A stretch of DNA of 64,000 nt from Paracorniculantispora psalliotae (lineage: Eukaryota; Ascomycota; Sordariomycetes; Hypocreales; Cordycipitaceae), in contig PHFE01000029.1 of NCBI GenBank assembly GCA_002796755.1, forward strand, positions 2,074,232 to 2,138,231, given 5' to 3'. This document shows positions 54,109 through 64,000 of the stretch, piece after piece. Within the stretch, counting starts at the first letter, position 1. Each line of letters starts with the position of its first letter. The position numbers and the translations under genes are program-made. The notes under the pieces were generated by a model. It did not search any database and was not told the origin of the DNA. It saw nothing but the letters and a program-made list of their open reading frames with translations.

Positions 54109-56191
54109 GGCGGTGGTGGTGGCTCAGCAGGCCAGTTGTGGTGGGCGATGGTATCGATGGGATCGAATGCGACAGTTGAGAGGATGCGACACGGATTGGG
54201 CTACAGCATAGCCAATGCGCAGAGTATTGTCGGTTCGCGAGTTGATTGCGTCAATTTCGCGTGTGTCGGGGCCAATCGAATGGCTCGTGGGTGATGCCGG
54301 GAGGCGGAAGTCGTGGGTTGATGGAATGAAGCTCGAGACGAGATGCCAGATCGGTCGGCCTGGAGCTGCGTGGCTGCGGTAGAGGACACCTTGACACGGC
54401 GCAGCTAATAAAAAGAGCCGGGGTCTGGGTGCTGGGTCCTGGAGGTAACCTGTTTGGGACAGAAGCTGCGGCAGGTACTTGCTGGTGGAGTTGTGGTGCG
54501 ACGGTACCTGTGATGGACTGCGGCTGAATCTGGTCTCACACGGGCTGACAAGGCGTCTCGGGGGGCAGAAAAATAAATCAACAAGACTAAAAATGTGTGA
54601 AAATCCAGACTAATAGCTAGATTGCAAAGCAAGAATCTTTTTTCTGATACAAAATTGGCGCACCATGTAGAACCGGCGTTTTCAATTGTCGCTGCCATCT
54701 GTGGCTGATGGTATCTGTGGCTGTGCCATAGCAGGCCGTGAGGATCAAACGCAGGCTTTACTACGCTGACTAGAAAAATACGATAAAGAAAAGAAAAATA
54801 TAAGGAAATCTAGATAATTATATAGATAGCGAAACAGTCTCTGTTTTCTTTCTAGAAAAATCACTACACTATGTAGAGCAGCGTCTTCTGTCTCACTGCA
54901 TGCTACTGTGTGGCTGTGCTGTGTGGCTGCAGCGGCAAATCCCATGACAGACTACTGCCAAACTTGGTACCGCATCACGCCGGCCAGAAAAAAGAATCGA
55001 GGGGCCTGAACATGGTAATGAATTTATATAGCTGTTCTTCTATTAGAAACCTTGTTTTACCCGCAAAGAAATAGTCGCGTCGGCTGAGCTGGCATCTTTG
55101 GCTCTCACACTGTGAGCTGGTGTGGCTGAAGGTGAAGCAGCGGCTGGGCTGGATGCGCTGTACAACGGCCCTGCGAGTGGCCTGACCAGATGGCATGCAA
55201 GGCATCCATACATGCCATGCAGGGGATAGTTCTTGCGTTGAATCCTCGGAGAACTCAAACGTGTGAATACCTTGATTTCGTCCACCGTTGGCAGATCTAC
55301 AGATGCGGCGTTGGCCTTGCCCTTCTCACCCAGATACGTACCTTGGCTGCCTACCTACCGTACGCGACGTCATCATACATGCAGCGCTCGCAGTAGCACG
55401 GCCACCAGTTCAGCTGGCGCCTACGTAGTGCAGCGCCGTTCAGCCTCCAACGCTGTGGATGATGCTCAACATTCTATGATTCTACGTGAACTTGTCAAAT
55501 GCCCATATCATCTGTTTTGTCGCCGCGTACAGCATTCTTAAGTAGAGTTCATGGTGGGGGATGCCGCTTCGGCCCGCATGTGAGGGGCAACAAAAGACTG
55601 ACTGGCTGCTTTGTCTATCTGCACTGCCCACGACACTAACCGCCCGGCTGGACGAGAAGCATGACATGACCCAGGCAGCCCTACACACGGCCTCGTGATC
55701 GACACATAACTGGGCGACACGATGGGAGACACTCGACAACCCAATAGTGGTGGATGACTGTGCCCCGCGCCCGAGGCCAGCGTACCTGCGACCGGAAAGC
55801 TTCACACATGGCTTGAACCGCCCAGCCTGTTTCACCCGTGCATCACGCCGCGAGCCCATTCTAGTCATGGCCTGAAATCGTCCACTAGCTCACGACCAGT
55901 GTGGTTAGCAAGCGTCTCGCCTCCATCAGCCTCCATGAGCATCCATGCGCCCACGCCGCTGCTCACCTGCTGTCCCTCTCAGCAAATAGGAGCCCCGCGC
56001 CGTGCCCACCCACCCACCACATCCCATCCGCCAACCACCCAGCCACTCTCTTATTATCCCGCTCGCCTGTCCTCTTTTCCCAGCTTCGCTCTTCATTTCG
56101 TCATTCTTGCGCATATACCCTGATACCCGGCAACTTCCACACACACACTCTCTCCCATCTCTCGCCCTAGTCAACCGCACACACCACCACC
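54109..56191. other. 2-kb intergenic with a degenerate tandem repeat
   Basis: Divergent promoter region for Erv41 and the DUF3824 gene. No supported gene. Three loosely similar units begin near 54565, 54770 and 54984 (listed separately). Confidence 0.5.
54565..55150. repeat. Degenerate tandem repeat, three units of about 205-213 bp
   Basis: Each unit opens with a (C/G)(C/T)AGAAAAA-like run and an A-rich tract. It then has a TAGAT/TATATAG motif, a (CT)TGTTTT/CTTTTTTCT tract and an (AC)TATGTAGA-like block, and ends with GTGGCTG repeats. Units 1 and 2 align along most of their length (roughly 60-65% by eye). Unit 3 is weaker. Confidence 0.4.
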
Positions 56192-59100
56192 ATGGGCGAC
56201 ACTTATAGGTCGACCCGAACCTACCGCGAGGACGACCATGACCATCCCGACGTACGCAGCAGCACCACCATAACCCGATACAAAGTCGGCTCCTCCAAAA
56301 ACGGCGACCGCTTCGACCGCATCGAAGTAGAAGACGACGTCCGCTCCCGCTTTTCCTCTGGCGGCCGCCGCTCCAACGACACGCCCCGATCCAACCTTGA
56401 CCCCGCCGAGCGCACCCGCAACGTCATGGAGACGACCCGCGAAGTCGACCGCGACTGGGACCGTCGCTCTCGCCCCGACGACGTCCGCGTCGAGCGCCGC
56501 GTCGAAGAATCCTTTGAAGACGCTCGCGGCCACGACGTCGAGCGTTACCGCAAGGAAACCGAATATTACGCCCCCGCGGAGCCGACCCCGGCACCCGTCG
56601 TCATCCGCCAGCAGGCGCCCGAGCCTCAGAAGATTATCGTCCAGGAAGCGCCTTCCTCGCAGCCTCTGTTTTACGACCGTCGCGACCGTCCCGAGGCTGG
56701 CCCCATGGTCATCCGTGAGCGCGACGTCGATCGCGAAGTCATCCGTCGCGGCAACTATGAAGACGACTACTACTACAGACACGAGCGTCGCGAGTTCGGC
56801 CCCGGTCCTGTTGGCCCTTACCGCGGAGACCCCAGAGATCCTTACTACCGGAGAGACCCCTATGCCCGCGAACGTGACTGGGCCATGGCACGCTACGACG
56901 GCCGTCGTCGTGAAGAGTACTACAGCGAAGACGAGGACTACTACGTCTCCAACGGCCGTCGTCGTCGGTCTCGCTCTCGTCGTCGCCACAGCCGCAGCCG
57001 TACTCGCAGCCGCAGCAAGAGTTCCGACAAGCACAAGCTTCACCTTGCGGAAGGTGCTCTCGCCGGTGCTGGTGTGACAGCTCTCCTGCAGAGCAAACGC
57101 GATCAATATGGCGATCTTCCCGAGAACCGTGGCCGCAAGGTCCTCGCCGGCGCCGCCCTCGGCGCACTCGGCACTGAGGCGCTCAAGAGAGCCCACAGTG
57201 CTTATGAAGACCGCTGGGGCGATCGCGACGAGTCTCCTGATCATCACTCCAGACTCAAGACCGGGTTTGGAATCGCTGCCGTGGCACTTGCTGCTGCTGG
57301 CGCCGCCAAGTACTTCCAGACCAACAAGATTGAAAAGGAAGAAGCCGGCCGCGGCCGCAGTCGCACCCGTGGCTATGCATCCGACGGTTACCACGAGTCG
57401 CGATCCCGCTCGCGATCCACTCGCGCCACTAGCCGCCGCCGAAGCATGTCCAAGATGGCCAAGGCTGCTCTCGGCACCGCTGCCACCGCCGGCGTCATCC
57501 GCCACCTGCACAACCGCTCCAAGTCGCGAGGCCGTGACGGCCGCTCCCGCAGCAAGTCGCGCCTCCGCACCGGCGCCAAGCTCGCAGGTGCCGCAGCCGC
57601 CGCCGGCGTCGCCGGCAAACTTTACAAGAACCACCAGGAGAAGAAGGAGCGCTCCCGCTCCCGCTCCCGCGCGCTGAGCGACACCGACGACGACTACCAC
57701 CGGCGGGACCGGAGTCGCAGCCGCAGCAGGTCGATGGCCCGATCCCTCCATTCCGATGCTGGGGCTGATAGAGAGCTAGGCTTAGTTGAGTACGGCAACG
57801 GCGCCCTGCCCCCTAACCGCCGAGGTTACGACGACACCACCACCGACGACGACGACCGCACCGCCAGGCGGCGCCGCAGCAGGCGACGACGTGCCGCCCG
57901 CGAGGACTCATCCTCGCCCTCCGACGTCGACGGTCGCAAGAGGAGCGGAAGCCGCCTGCGCAACATGGCGGCCGCCGGCGCGGCTGCGTTTGGCATCAAA
58001 GAGTACAAGGACAAGAAGGATCGTGAGAAGCGCGAGCGCCGATCGCGCGAGCGCCAGCAGCCAAGAGATGGTACGTTTTCGAGTGCACTACTTTCTTTAC
58101 TAACGTGACATGTTTGCTAACGTCCCTTGCTTAGGCTATGATGAAGGCTATGACCGCCATGACCGCCCGTCGTCGCCGCCGCATGCTTCTGGAGGTGCTT
58201 ACTATCCGCCCTACCCGACTACGCCGGGCACCGGCGGATCTGGCGAGTACAACCCGTACGACAACCCCAACGCAGCGCAGTCGCATGAGTATCAGCCGTA
58301 CGTGCCCCAAGACTACATGGGCTACGCGCCGCCGCCGCCACCCGGGCCGCCGCCGGCCCCCATTCCCGGTCCGATGACGGGATACCCGCCTGAGCCGCCC
58401 GGACCACCAGGACCGCCGGGACCTCCGCCCAGTGGCCCACCGGGACCGGTTCCAGGACCAAGCGGCCCCCCGGCGCCTGGACCGAGCGGCCCACCAGAAC
58501 ATGTGAGTAATCATACCCGAGAGTCAAACACGGCAGGTCCTAGTTCAGAGGGTGCGTGACTCGAACCGATTTGAAGGGAGGGGGAGTATATACTGACTTG
58601 TACAATAGCCGTTTTAAATATGTCTTCGGATGAAGCGTCAAAAAAGCCACCTACCGTCACAAAGTCGGTGTCTTTCATTCCCATGTCGCCCAAGAGCTCC
58701 AATACCATGGAGATGCACCGACGGCAACAAGAAGCTGCTCTCGACTCGTCTCACGACTATGACTCTGGCAGTGATCAAGAACGGCGCATGACTCGACCTC
58801 GTCGCTCATCCGACTCCACGCATGATCGGCCACGAACTCGTGGCCATGATTCCGACTCGGATGAGGATGTGGAGGACTTGCCGCCGCGGTTCAACGACCA
58901 CGGCCAGCCACTAGATCGTCGCTCAGCGAGCCACGACCGCTGGACGAGTCGGTCGGGTGATTTCCGCCGCGCGCCGCAACGCCCTGGTGACTGGGACGTG
59001 CGTGGTGCCTGGCACGTAGGCGGGACGGATAACGAAGCGGTGGAGAGGTTGGCGCACGGTGTGACGAATGCGCTGGATGGAAGGGGCAGCTGGATGCAGG

Positions 59101-59213
59101 TGATTGGGGACGTACTCGGTGCGAATGCGAATGGTGAAGGGCAGGGACGGTTGGAAGGGGACGAAGAGCAGGATGAGGAGAGGAAGCGGAGGAGAAGAAG
59201 ACGAAGAGATTGA
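56192..59213 (+). CDS. Large RS-rich DUF3824 protein
   Basis: Three exons, 56192-58070, 58135-58551 and 58609-59213, 966 residues. The second donor is taken as gtgcgt at 58552. An earlier gtgagt at 58503 would break the frame of the last exon, so the intervening 49 bases are kept as coding. The protein has an Asp/Arg-rich N terminus, several Arg-Ser tracts (RRRSRSRRRHSRSRTRSRSK), and three Ala/Gly-rich hydrophobic patches (AEGALAGAGVTALLQ, GAALGALGTEALKR, FGIAAVALAAAGAAKYF) typical of DUF3824. A collagen-like Gly-Pro-Pro stretch and a Ser/Asp-rich end follow. Function unknown; the patches may be amphipathic or membrane-associated. Confidence 0.88.
58330..58500 (+). repeat. Collagen-like GPP coding repeat
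   Basis: In-frame repeated PPG, PGP and SGP triplets within exon 2 of the DUF3824 gene. Low-complexity, likely disordered. Confidence 0.85.
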
Positions 59214-59774
59214 TTTGCAAGATGTGTTGATGAATTCATGATGACGACGCTTTAATAATGATTTATGTGCGCTTTAATACTGTTTTTGTATTTTTTTGCG
59301 CTTTGAAAGATTTGAGTTCATAGGTTGAAACGGAATTATATAACGAATAATGATTTCATAGACTGATAAATACTCCCCACCCTATTTTGCGTAACCTAGA
59401 CATGTTGGCTACTTCTCCTTTTCTTTTTTTTCTTCGTTTTTCCTCGCTTCGCTCGACATCCGCCATTGGGTTTATGCGTGTCCTCGCAGAGCGAGAACAC
59501 GCTGCGTGCGTGAAGGGCTACAAATGTGCTTTGACGGCCGACGTCGAGCGTAGCGAGGTAAGAGAAAAGAAGAAGAAGAAAAGGCGATTTCGTGAGAGTT
59601 GAGGTCTTGAGTACATTTTTGGTAATTTATACGTGAAAGGTGAGTCATCCAGCGTGGACAGGTAATGAGGCTGTACCATGACATCTATTTCTACGCAGCA
59701 GCCTCCCCTCTCTCTGCAGCTAGCAAAGCAAAGCGACTTTCTTCATCAAGTCGTGCTGCATTAAAAAGAAGAAA
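59214..59774. other. Intergenic, about 0.56 kb
   Basis: AT-rich, no supported gene. A TTTCTTCGTTTTTCCTCGCTTCGCTCGA-like stretch near 59430-59455 is echoed near 60670-60698 (CCCTCGCTTCGCTCGACGTG) inside an intron of the next gene; see findings. Confidence 0.5.
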
Positions 59775-61474
59775 ATGCCTCGGCGAAGCGTCCCTCACGG
59801 AGAGAACCTCAGAGCCCGTCCGACGGAATTCTTCGTCTACGTCACCGCACGCCTCGGTCCGCAGGGCCAGCGCTACGCCCTCGCAGTGGCATCGCGCGGT
59901 CATAGACGGCCGTTTGAAGGCTTTGCGGTCGTGAAGAAGTGTGTGGAAATTGGAGAGGTGCTGAGCAGGGAGGAGAACAGAGCGGCCGTGGAGGGAGAGA
60001 TGGGACTGGCGAGGGAGATGTATGCGGGTAGGACGTCGCCGTATGCGGGGGACGAACCGCTGGTGAGGAGGGTGTTTCCGGAGCGGCAGACACCAAGAGA
60101 GAAGACGTATACGAAGTTGTTTGAGGCGGATAAAGATAATAAAGAAGTTGGAGAGAGCGAAGAGTGTCGGCATCTTTTGAGTGCACGACGGCGGGATGGG
60201 CCAGTCGAGTTTCCCTTTATCGCGGCATGCTTGCTACAAGCTCTCGCCCACGACGACGATGACGAGGCTACCGTGCCCGGTGACGCTATGCTTGAACCGC
60301 TCGGCCTCACACTCGGCGAGGACCTACACGGCTACGGCATGGCCGTCATCGACATCTCCTCTCTCACCGCACCTCGTCACGGTATCATTGCTTACTGGAG
60401 CAATGAAGCCGTGCCCATTGAGCGCGAACCCATGTTTGACTTTGAATTTAGCCATAGCGAGAGTGATTTTGACGATGAAAGTATTTATCCGTACGGATAT
60501 AGGCCGCCGCATGAGCGCGAGGATTGGTCGAAAGTACCGCTGACGGCGGAGGAGTACTGCGCGAAAGCGGGAGGTACGGCGCTGGCGGAGGTGAGGGATG
60601 AGCCATGGCGGAGGACGTTGAGCGCATGGCGGGACTTGGATAATGTGGTTCTGAGATGTAAGTGACTTCTTCCTTTTTTCCCCCTCGCTTCGCTCGACGT
60701 GGGCCCCGGGGCGAACAGAGCGGTTTTGGGAATACGATGCTAATGTGGGACATTGATGAAGATATATGGCCGAAAAGCTATATTGGCCGTCATGTCACGG
60801 GGTATGATAAAAGAAAGAAGATGATGGAAGAAAAAAGTGAAGTCAAGGAGAAAACGTGGCGGGAGATGGTGGAGGAGACACACACCGTGGACTTGTTCTG
60901 GGAGGAGGAGCTAGAGATGCAGCTGCAAAGGGAACCAGCGGACGTTTTGAGGAGGGAATTGGAGGGGAATCCGCAAGCTCTGGGGGAACATATATCGGCG
61001 GGACAGCTATTGGCGCTGGCGTATGCGAACGAGGAGGCGCTCAACTGGGTGTCTTGCAGGACGTCGTGTGAAGCAATGGCGTATGCCTTGCGCCAACCGA
61101 CCATGCAGAAAACAAAGACGATTACCCTGAGTAAGGTGGGTATGAAGGAGAAGGGGGGGTTGAAAGGGTTACTGGATACGCTACGGGAGATGGACAAGTT
61201 GACGAGGGTATGTTGGCTGGAAGATCCGAAGAGGGATACGGACGAGGTTGGGCTGGGTTTGGTAAGGACGTTGGAGGGGCTAGAGGGGTATGATGAGCTC
61301 TATGGGAGGGTGAAGGTTGTGCATGCGGCGAGATATTCGGAGGCGCTCAGGACAGGATGTTGGGAATCAGTAAAACAAGGTGCTGGTATGGTATCATATG
61401 TTTGCCGACGAACTCGCCCACGCGTGCGCTGCGCCACCGTCTACCCGGGCCGTGGTTCGTCTCTCTATGGATGA
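59775..61474 (+). CDS. Unrecognised protein, about 531 residues
   Basis: Modelled as two exons, 59775-60657 and 60762-61474. The donor is gtaagt and the acceptor GATGAAG sits about 20 nt after a GCTAAT branch site. The nearer acceptor after GCGAACAG would create an immediate TAG. Yet the sequence after it (RFWEYDANVGH) looks coding and would continue into EDIWPKSYIGRHV with one +1 shift, so the junction may be damaged. The N-terminal half is acidic with ITASLTA-like strands (FFVYVTARLGP, GMAVIDISSLTAPRHGIIAYWS). The C-terminal half is helical (GQLLALAYANEEALNW). No family recognised. Its end overlaps the start of the kinase-like gene in another frame. Confidence 0.55.
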
Positions 61475-61970
61475 TTTTCACAATTCGGGAGCCGTCCGGT
61501 ACCACCGTGGAAAAGGTTCACCCGAGGGGTTCTGGCGCAGCTACGACTACGGCGCCGTCTGCGCGCTGGTCCTGGAGCCGCTTGGTCCCGGGGGTTCGCG
61601 TTGGTATCGACGTCGCGGCCACGACCTGGATACGGGTGCAATGCTGTGTGACGAGCAGCAGCCCCTGGAATCGGCGCCGCCGGCGTCTGTAGTTATCGTG
61701 GACGGCCTCTTCCTTCACAGGCGGGAGCTGGCGGCGGCGTGGCACATGTCCGTGTATCTGCACGCGACGCCCGAGGCTTGCGCCGAAAGGATGCTGGTGC
61801 GCGACGGGAGCGCACCGGAGCTTGTCTTGGAGGATCGATATTTTGGGGGTATACGGCTGTATCTGAACTCTTGTAGGCCGCTAGAGAAGGCGACGATTGT
61901 TGTGGACAATACAGATGTAAGCTCACCTGGACTTCTAGCAGTAAACAAAGAACACAAGCAAGAGCATTAG
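61398..61970 (+). CDS. Uridine-kinase-like P-loop protein lacking the Walker A motif (possibly a relic)
   Basis: From ATG 61398 the frame reads MFADELAHAC, then VVRLSMDDFHNSGAVRYHRG, GFWRSYDYGA, LGPGGSRWYRRRGHDLDTG, VVIVDGLFLHRRELAAAWHMSVYLHA and RMLVRDG, ending KATIVVDNTDV with a short tail. This is the body of a fungal and bacterial uridine-kinase-like family. Those proteins start with a strand, then G-x-x-x-S-G-K-(S/T), directly before FADEL. Here the frame upstream reads VLVWYH and then stops, so the nucleotide-binding loop is missing. Either the loop was deleted, or an exon was lost or rearranged. Catalysis by the usual mechanism is unlikely as drawn. Confidence 0.6.
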   Translation: MFADELAHACAAPPSTRAVVRLSMDDFHNSGAVRYHRGKGSPEGFWRSYDYGAVCALVLEPLGPGGSRWYRRRGHDLDTGAMLCDEQQPLESAPPASVVIVDGLFLHRRELAAAWHMSVYLHATPEACAERMLVRDGSAPELVLEDRYFGGIRLYLNSCRPLEKATIVVDNTDVSSPGLLAVNKEHKQEH

Positions 61971-62041
61971 CATACTGTGGGAAAGAAACTCGGTCGAAAT
62001 ACTATATTGGCTGCTACTTGCGTGGCCCCGACTTCAATCGC

Positions 62042-62996
62042 TCAAGTTGTGGTGTCATTCCATAGCTTTTTAATCTGCGCTCCGTGTATTGGAATCGTTC
62101 CATGTGTGCTACGGACTGCCGTAAACTCGACTTCGTCGATAGGATACTTCTGATCTTCCGACAGAGACTGAATGCCAAGAACCTCGAGATGGTGGCGCCG
62201 CTCAACATGAAAGTCTTCTGCATCACCTAGATGGAGTTGTCGATGGTCACTCAGAAAATTTTCAACATCGGGCAACAAATATGAGCCTGTCGCCGTTTGG
62301 GGTATGTGGCGAACTGTCATCTTGTTTGCAGAAGTAAAGTCTTGAGAGCAAAGATAGTTGATGACAACGCTAACCGTGTTTTCTGAGCCTTTTACTCCCG
62401 CTGGAACGACGAGTGCAGCCATTCATATATACCAACATGATAAACCCAAATAAACTTTCGCATGGAAGCGATTAGGTCTATTTTGAAACATGCTGAATGT
62501 TCTGGAGTTCACTGGGAGCATTGCGAGGTGCGTTAGCCGTACGTTAGATTTTGTGATGCTGTCATCAAAGATGACGCAAGGTTGAGCTATTGATGGGAAG
62601 GGTAACGATGAGACGTGATGAAAAATCGCGGAAAGGGCATGGCTAGGCAACAAAATATTTTGATCTTGATAGTAAGCAAACAGCTTTCTAGTCTCTCTTG
62701 CGGATCGCCTCGAATGAAACAATCCATGTGGTCGCCATTGCACCGGGCTGTAATGCGTCTCGTCACGGGGCCGCCTGTTGAGAAATTCGGTAATGTTCTG
62801 GGCGACCGACTGACACAGCTCCAAGTACCGATCAATAGGTGTCCGTTCTCGTTCATTACGCCGGCGCTTGTGCCAGCGTTAGGGAAGGAAGGCATGTCGA
62901 CTTCTCTAGTAGCTCCTTGGTGATCTCTATATTCTGAACCTGGCCTTTATCGAGTACTAATGTCTCCATGAGCGGATATGCCACGTCAATCGTCAT
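62042..62996 (-). pseudogene. Unrecognised, probably decayed or multi-exon gene
   Basis: From ATG 62996 a protein-like frame reads MTIDVAYPLMETLVLDKGQ and on to STCLPSLTLAQAPA, then stops. A different frame (about 62880-62423) continues with ERTPIDRYLELCQSVAQNI. A third, from ATG 62422 to 62042, gives about 126 residues with VRHIPQTATGSYLLPDVENF. No set of canonical introns joined all three convincingly. I cannot name a family. Coordinates enclose the coding-like stretch only. Confidence 0.35.
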
Positions 62997-64000
62997 AGAT
63001 GAATTGTTTTGCTAACCCATTTGATTGCATGGTTAATAGTTGCTCTGCGTGACACACAGTAATACGAACGTGCCTGCGCGCGATTGCAGACTATATTGCC
63101 ACCTAGTTTAGATTACGATTTATCCGCTACCAGCGAATAGAAATGCTTCGAATTTTCTAGGCCTAATATTTCTTACGGACTTCAATATACTTAACGTGAC
63201 TTGTTACATACATACGATTTGCGTGCGCCTTTCCGACGAAGAGGTTTGCCTATTAGGTATGTCTATTCTAACGGCAAGATGTTCAACATTTCCTGTACAA
63301 TTCTCTGTTACAGGTATCACTGAATACCGCTTCAAAAATTGTAGCGCCAATCGAGAACGGCCCGCACGAGAATCTGCCTCTGCCCGTACGAGGATGGTTT
63401 CTAGCAACAGTGCCATGCCGTGACAGACGCAGAAATCCCACGGTGGAGCGGAACCTGATGCCACCTCCCGCAGCACCGAACCCGATTGAGCTCATTAAAG
63501 AGAAAATGGCCTCGAATGATCGTCGAGCTACTTATGACTATATCATGAGCATGGATGGTACCGTGCCTCTACATCGGCCAGCATACAAGGCGCTAACACT
63601 GGCCTAGATCGAGTAGGATTATGCACATCATCCATTGCCGAGGTTGCTCAGCATGACGAAGGGGTACAGTATTTCCGCGGATATTTCCCACGTAAACAAG
63701 AATCGACAGCGTATTCTGGTGCTACAGGTCTATGAACATTGATGTGCGGGGCATCTGCTGCTCGAGTCAAACTATACCGAGGGTATGCGACCATATTCGG
63801 TTGAACTGCAGATTTGTAATGAAGTCGACTCGGGGTATTACATTTCGCTGAGCCCAACTAGGGATCAACCTCGCATTGTACACAAGGCAGGTCTAGCCGA
63901 GGCTCGGGGGATTCAGATGCTGTCTTCGCCGATCGCTGCGGTGCGACTAGATTAAGAGTTAAATCATTGGCGCCGGCAGCCAACGGTACACACAACGGCA
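62997..64000. other. Right edge of window, no supported gene
   Basis: Short open frames only. A 65-codon frame near 63410-63607 ends in a plausible but unrecognised peptide and is not called. Confidence 0.4.

Noticed and set aside
56171..57751. 526-codon antisense frame over the DUF3824 gene
   Set aside because: A shadow created by Arg-Ser and Asp codons; Val/Ala/Gly-rich with no motif.
58503..58551. GTGAGT at 58503 as the second donor of the DUF3824 gene
   Set aside because: It would put the last exon out of frame with every nearby acceptor. The later GTGCGT donor keeps frame.
1..64000. CRISPR arrays, operons, ribosome binding sites and rho-independent terminators
   Set aside because: The window is eukaryotic; no such features are expected and none were seen.

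Overview
This window is nuclear DNA of a filamentous ascomycete, most likely a sordariomycete and perhaps Hypocreales. That assignment is inference from gene content and intron style, not a database match. Introns are short (about 41-105 bp), with GTRAGT-like donors, CTAAC/CTGAT-like branch sites and YAG acceptors. Coding regions are GC-rich at third positions, and the content is typically fungal: GH20 hexosaminidase, a Tps2/Tsl1-like trehalose protein, a Zn2Cys6 regulator, TAF6, SDHC, Erv41, a calpain and a DUF3824 protein. Two N gaps (8643-8674 and 26309-26352) show that it is a scaffold.

Layout. 0-7.6 kb: 5'-truncated EEP-superfamily protein, secreted beta-N-acetylhexosaminidase, trehalose-synthase-like protein lacking a phosphatase domain, and a T5orf172 (GIY-YIG-like) protein with two Cys/His modules. 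7.6-11.4 kb: gene-poor, with an assembly gap and the most unusual object in the window, a small secreted-protein gene at 9162-10233. Its 13 introns isolate a run of exons of exactly one codon each. 11.4-15 kb: DUF4185-like secreted protein and a frameshifted aminoglycoside-phosphotransferase-like gene. 15-22 kb: two small unknown proteins, an MFS permease tail-to-tail with a Zn2Cys6 regulator, and a GNAT acetyltransferase. 22.8-23.6 kb: broken FAD monooxygenase, followed by about 1.5 kb without genes.

25-40.9 kb: an accessory, mostly single-gene-unit region with an orthodox aquaporin, GST, NAD-dependent reductase, epoxide-hydrolase-like protein, cupin, YCII protein, secreted alpha/beta hydrolase, enoyl/zinc-type reductase, second GNAT, indoleamine 2,3-dioxygenase and DJ-1/Hsp31 protein. 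It resembles a catabolic or tailoring-enzyme island without a PKS or NRPS backbone.

42.8-45.5 kb: housekeeping TAF6 and SDHC. 45.5-49.6 kb: gene desert with a diverged tandem duplication. 49.6-59.2 kb: calpain-like protease, Erv41, and a large RS-rich DUF3824 protein, with a degenerate about 205-213 bp repeat between the last two. 59.8-64 kb: an unrecognised protein, a uridine-kinase-like protein without its Walker A motif, and a probably decayed gene. Promoter-like TATA elements lie about 75-130 bp upstream of several accessory genes.
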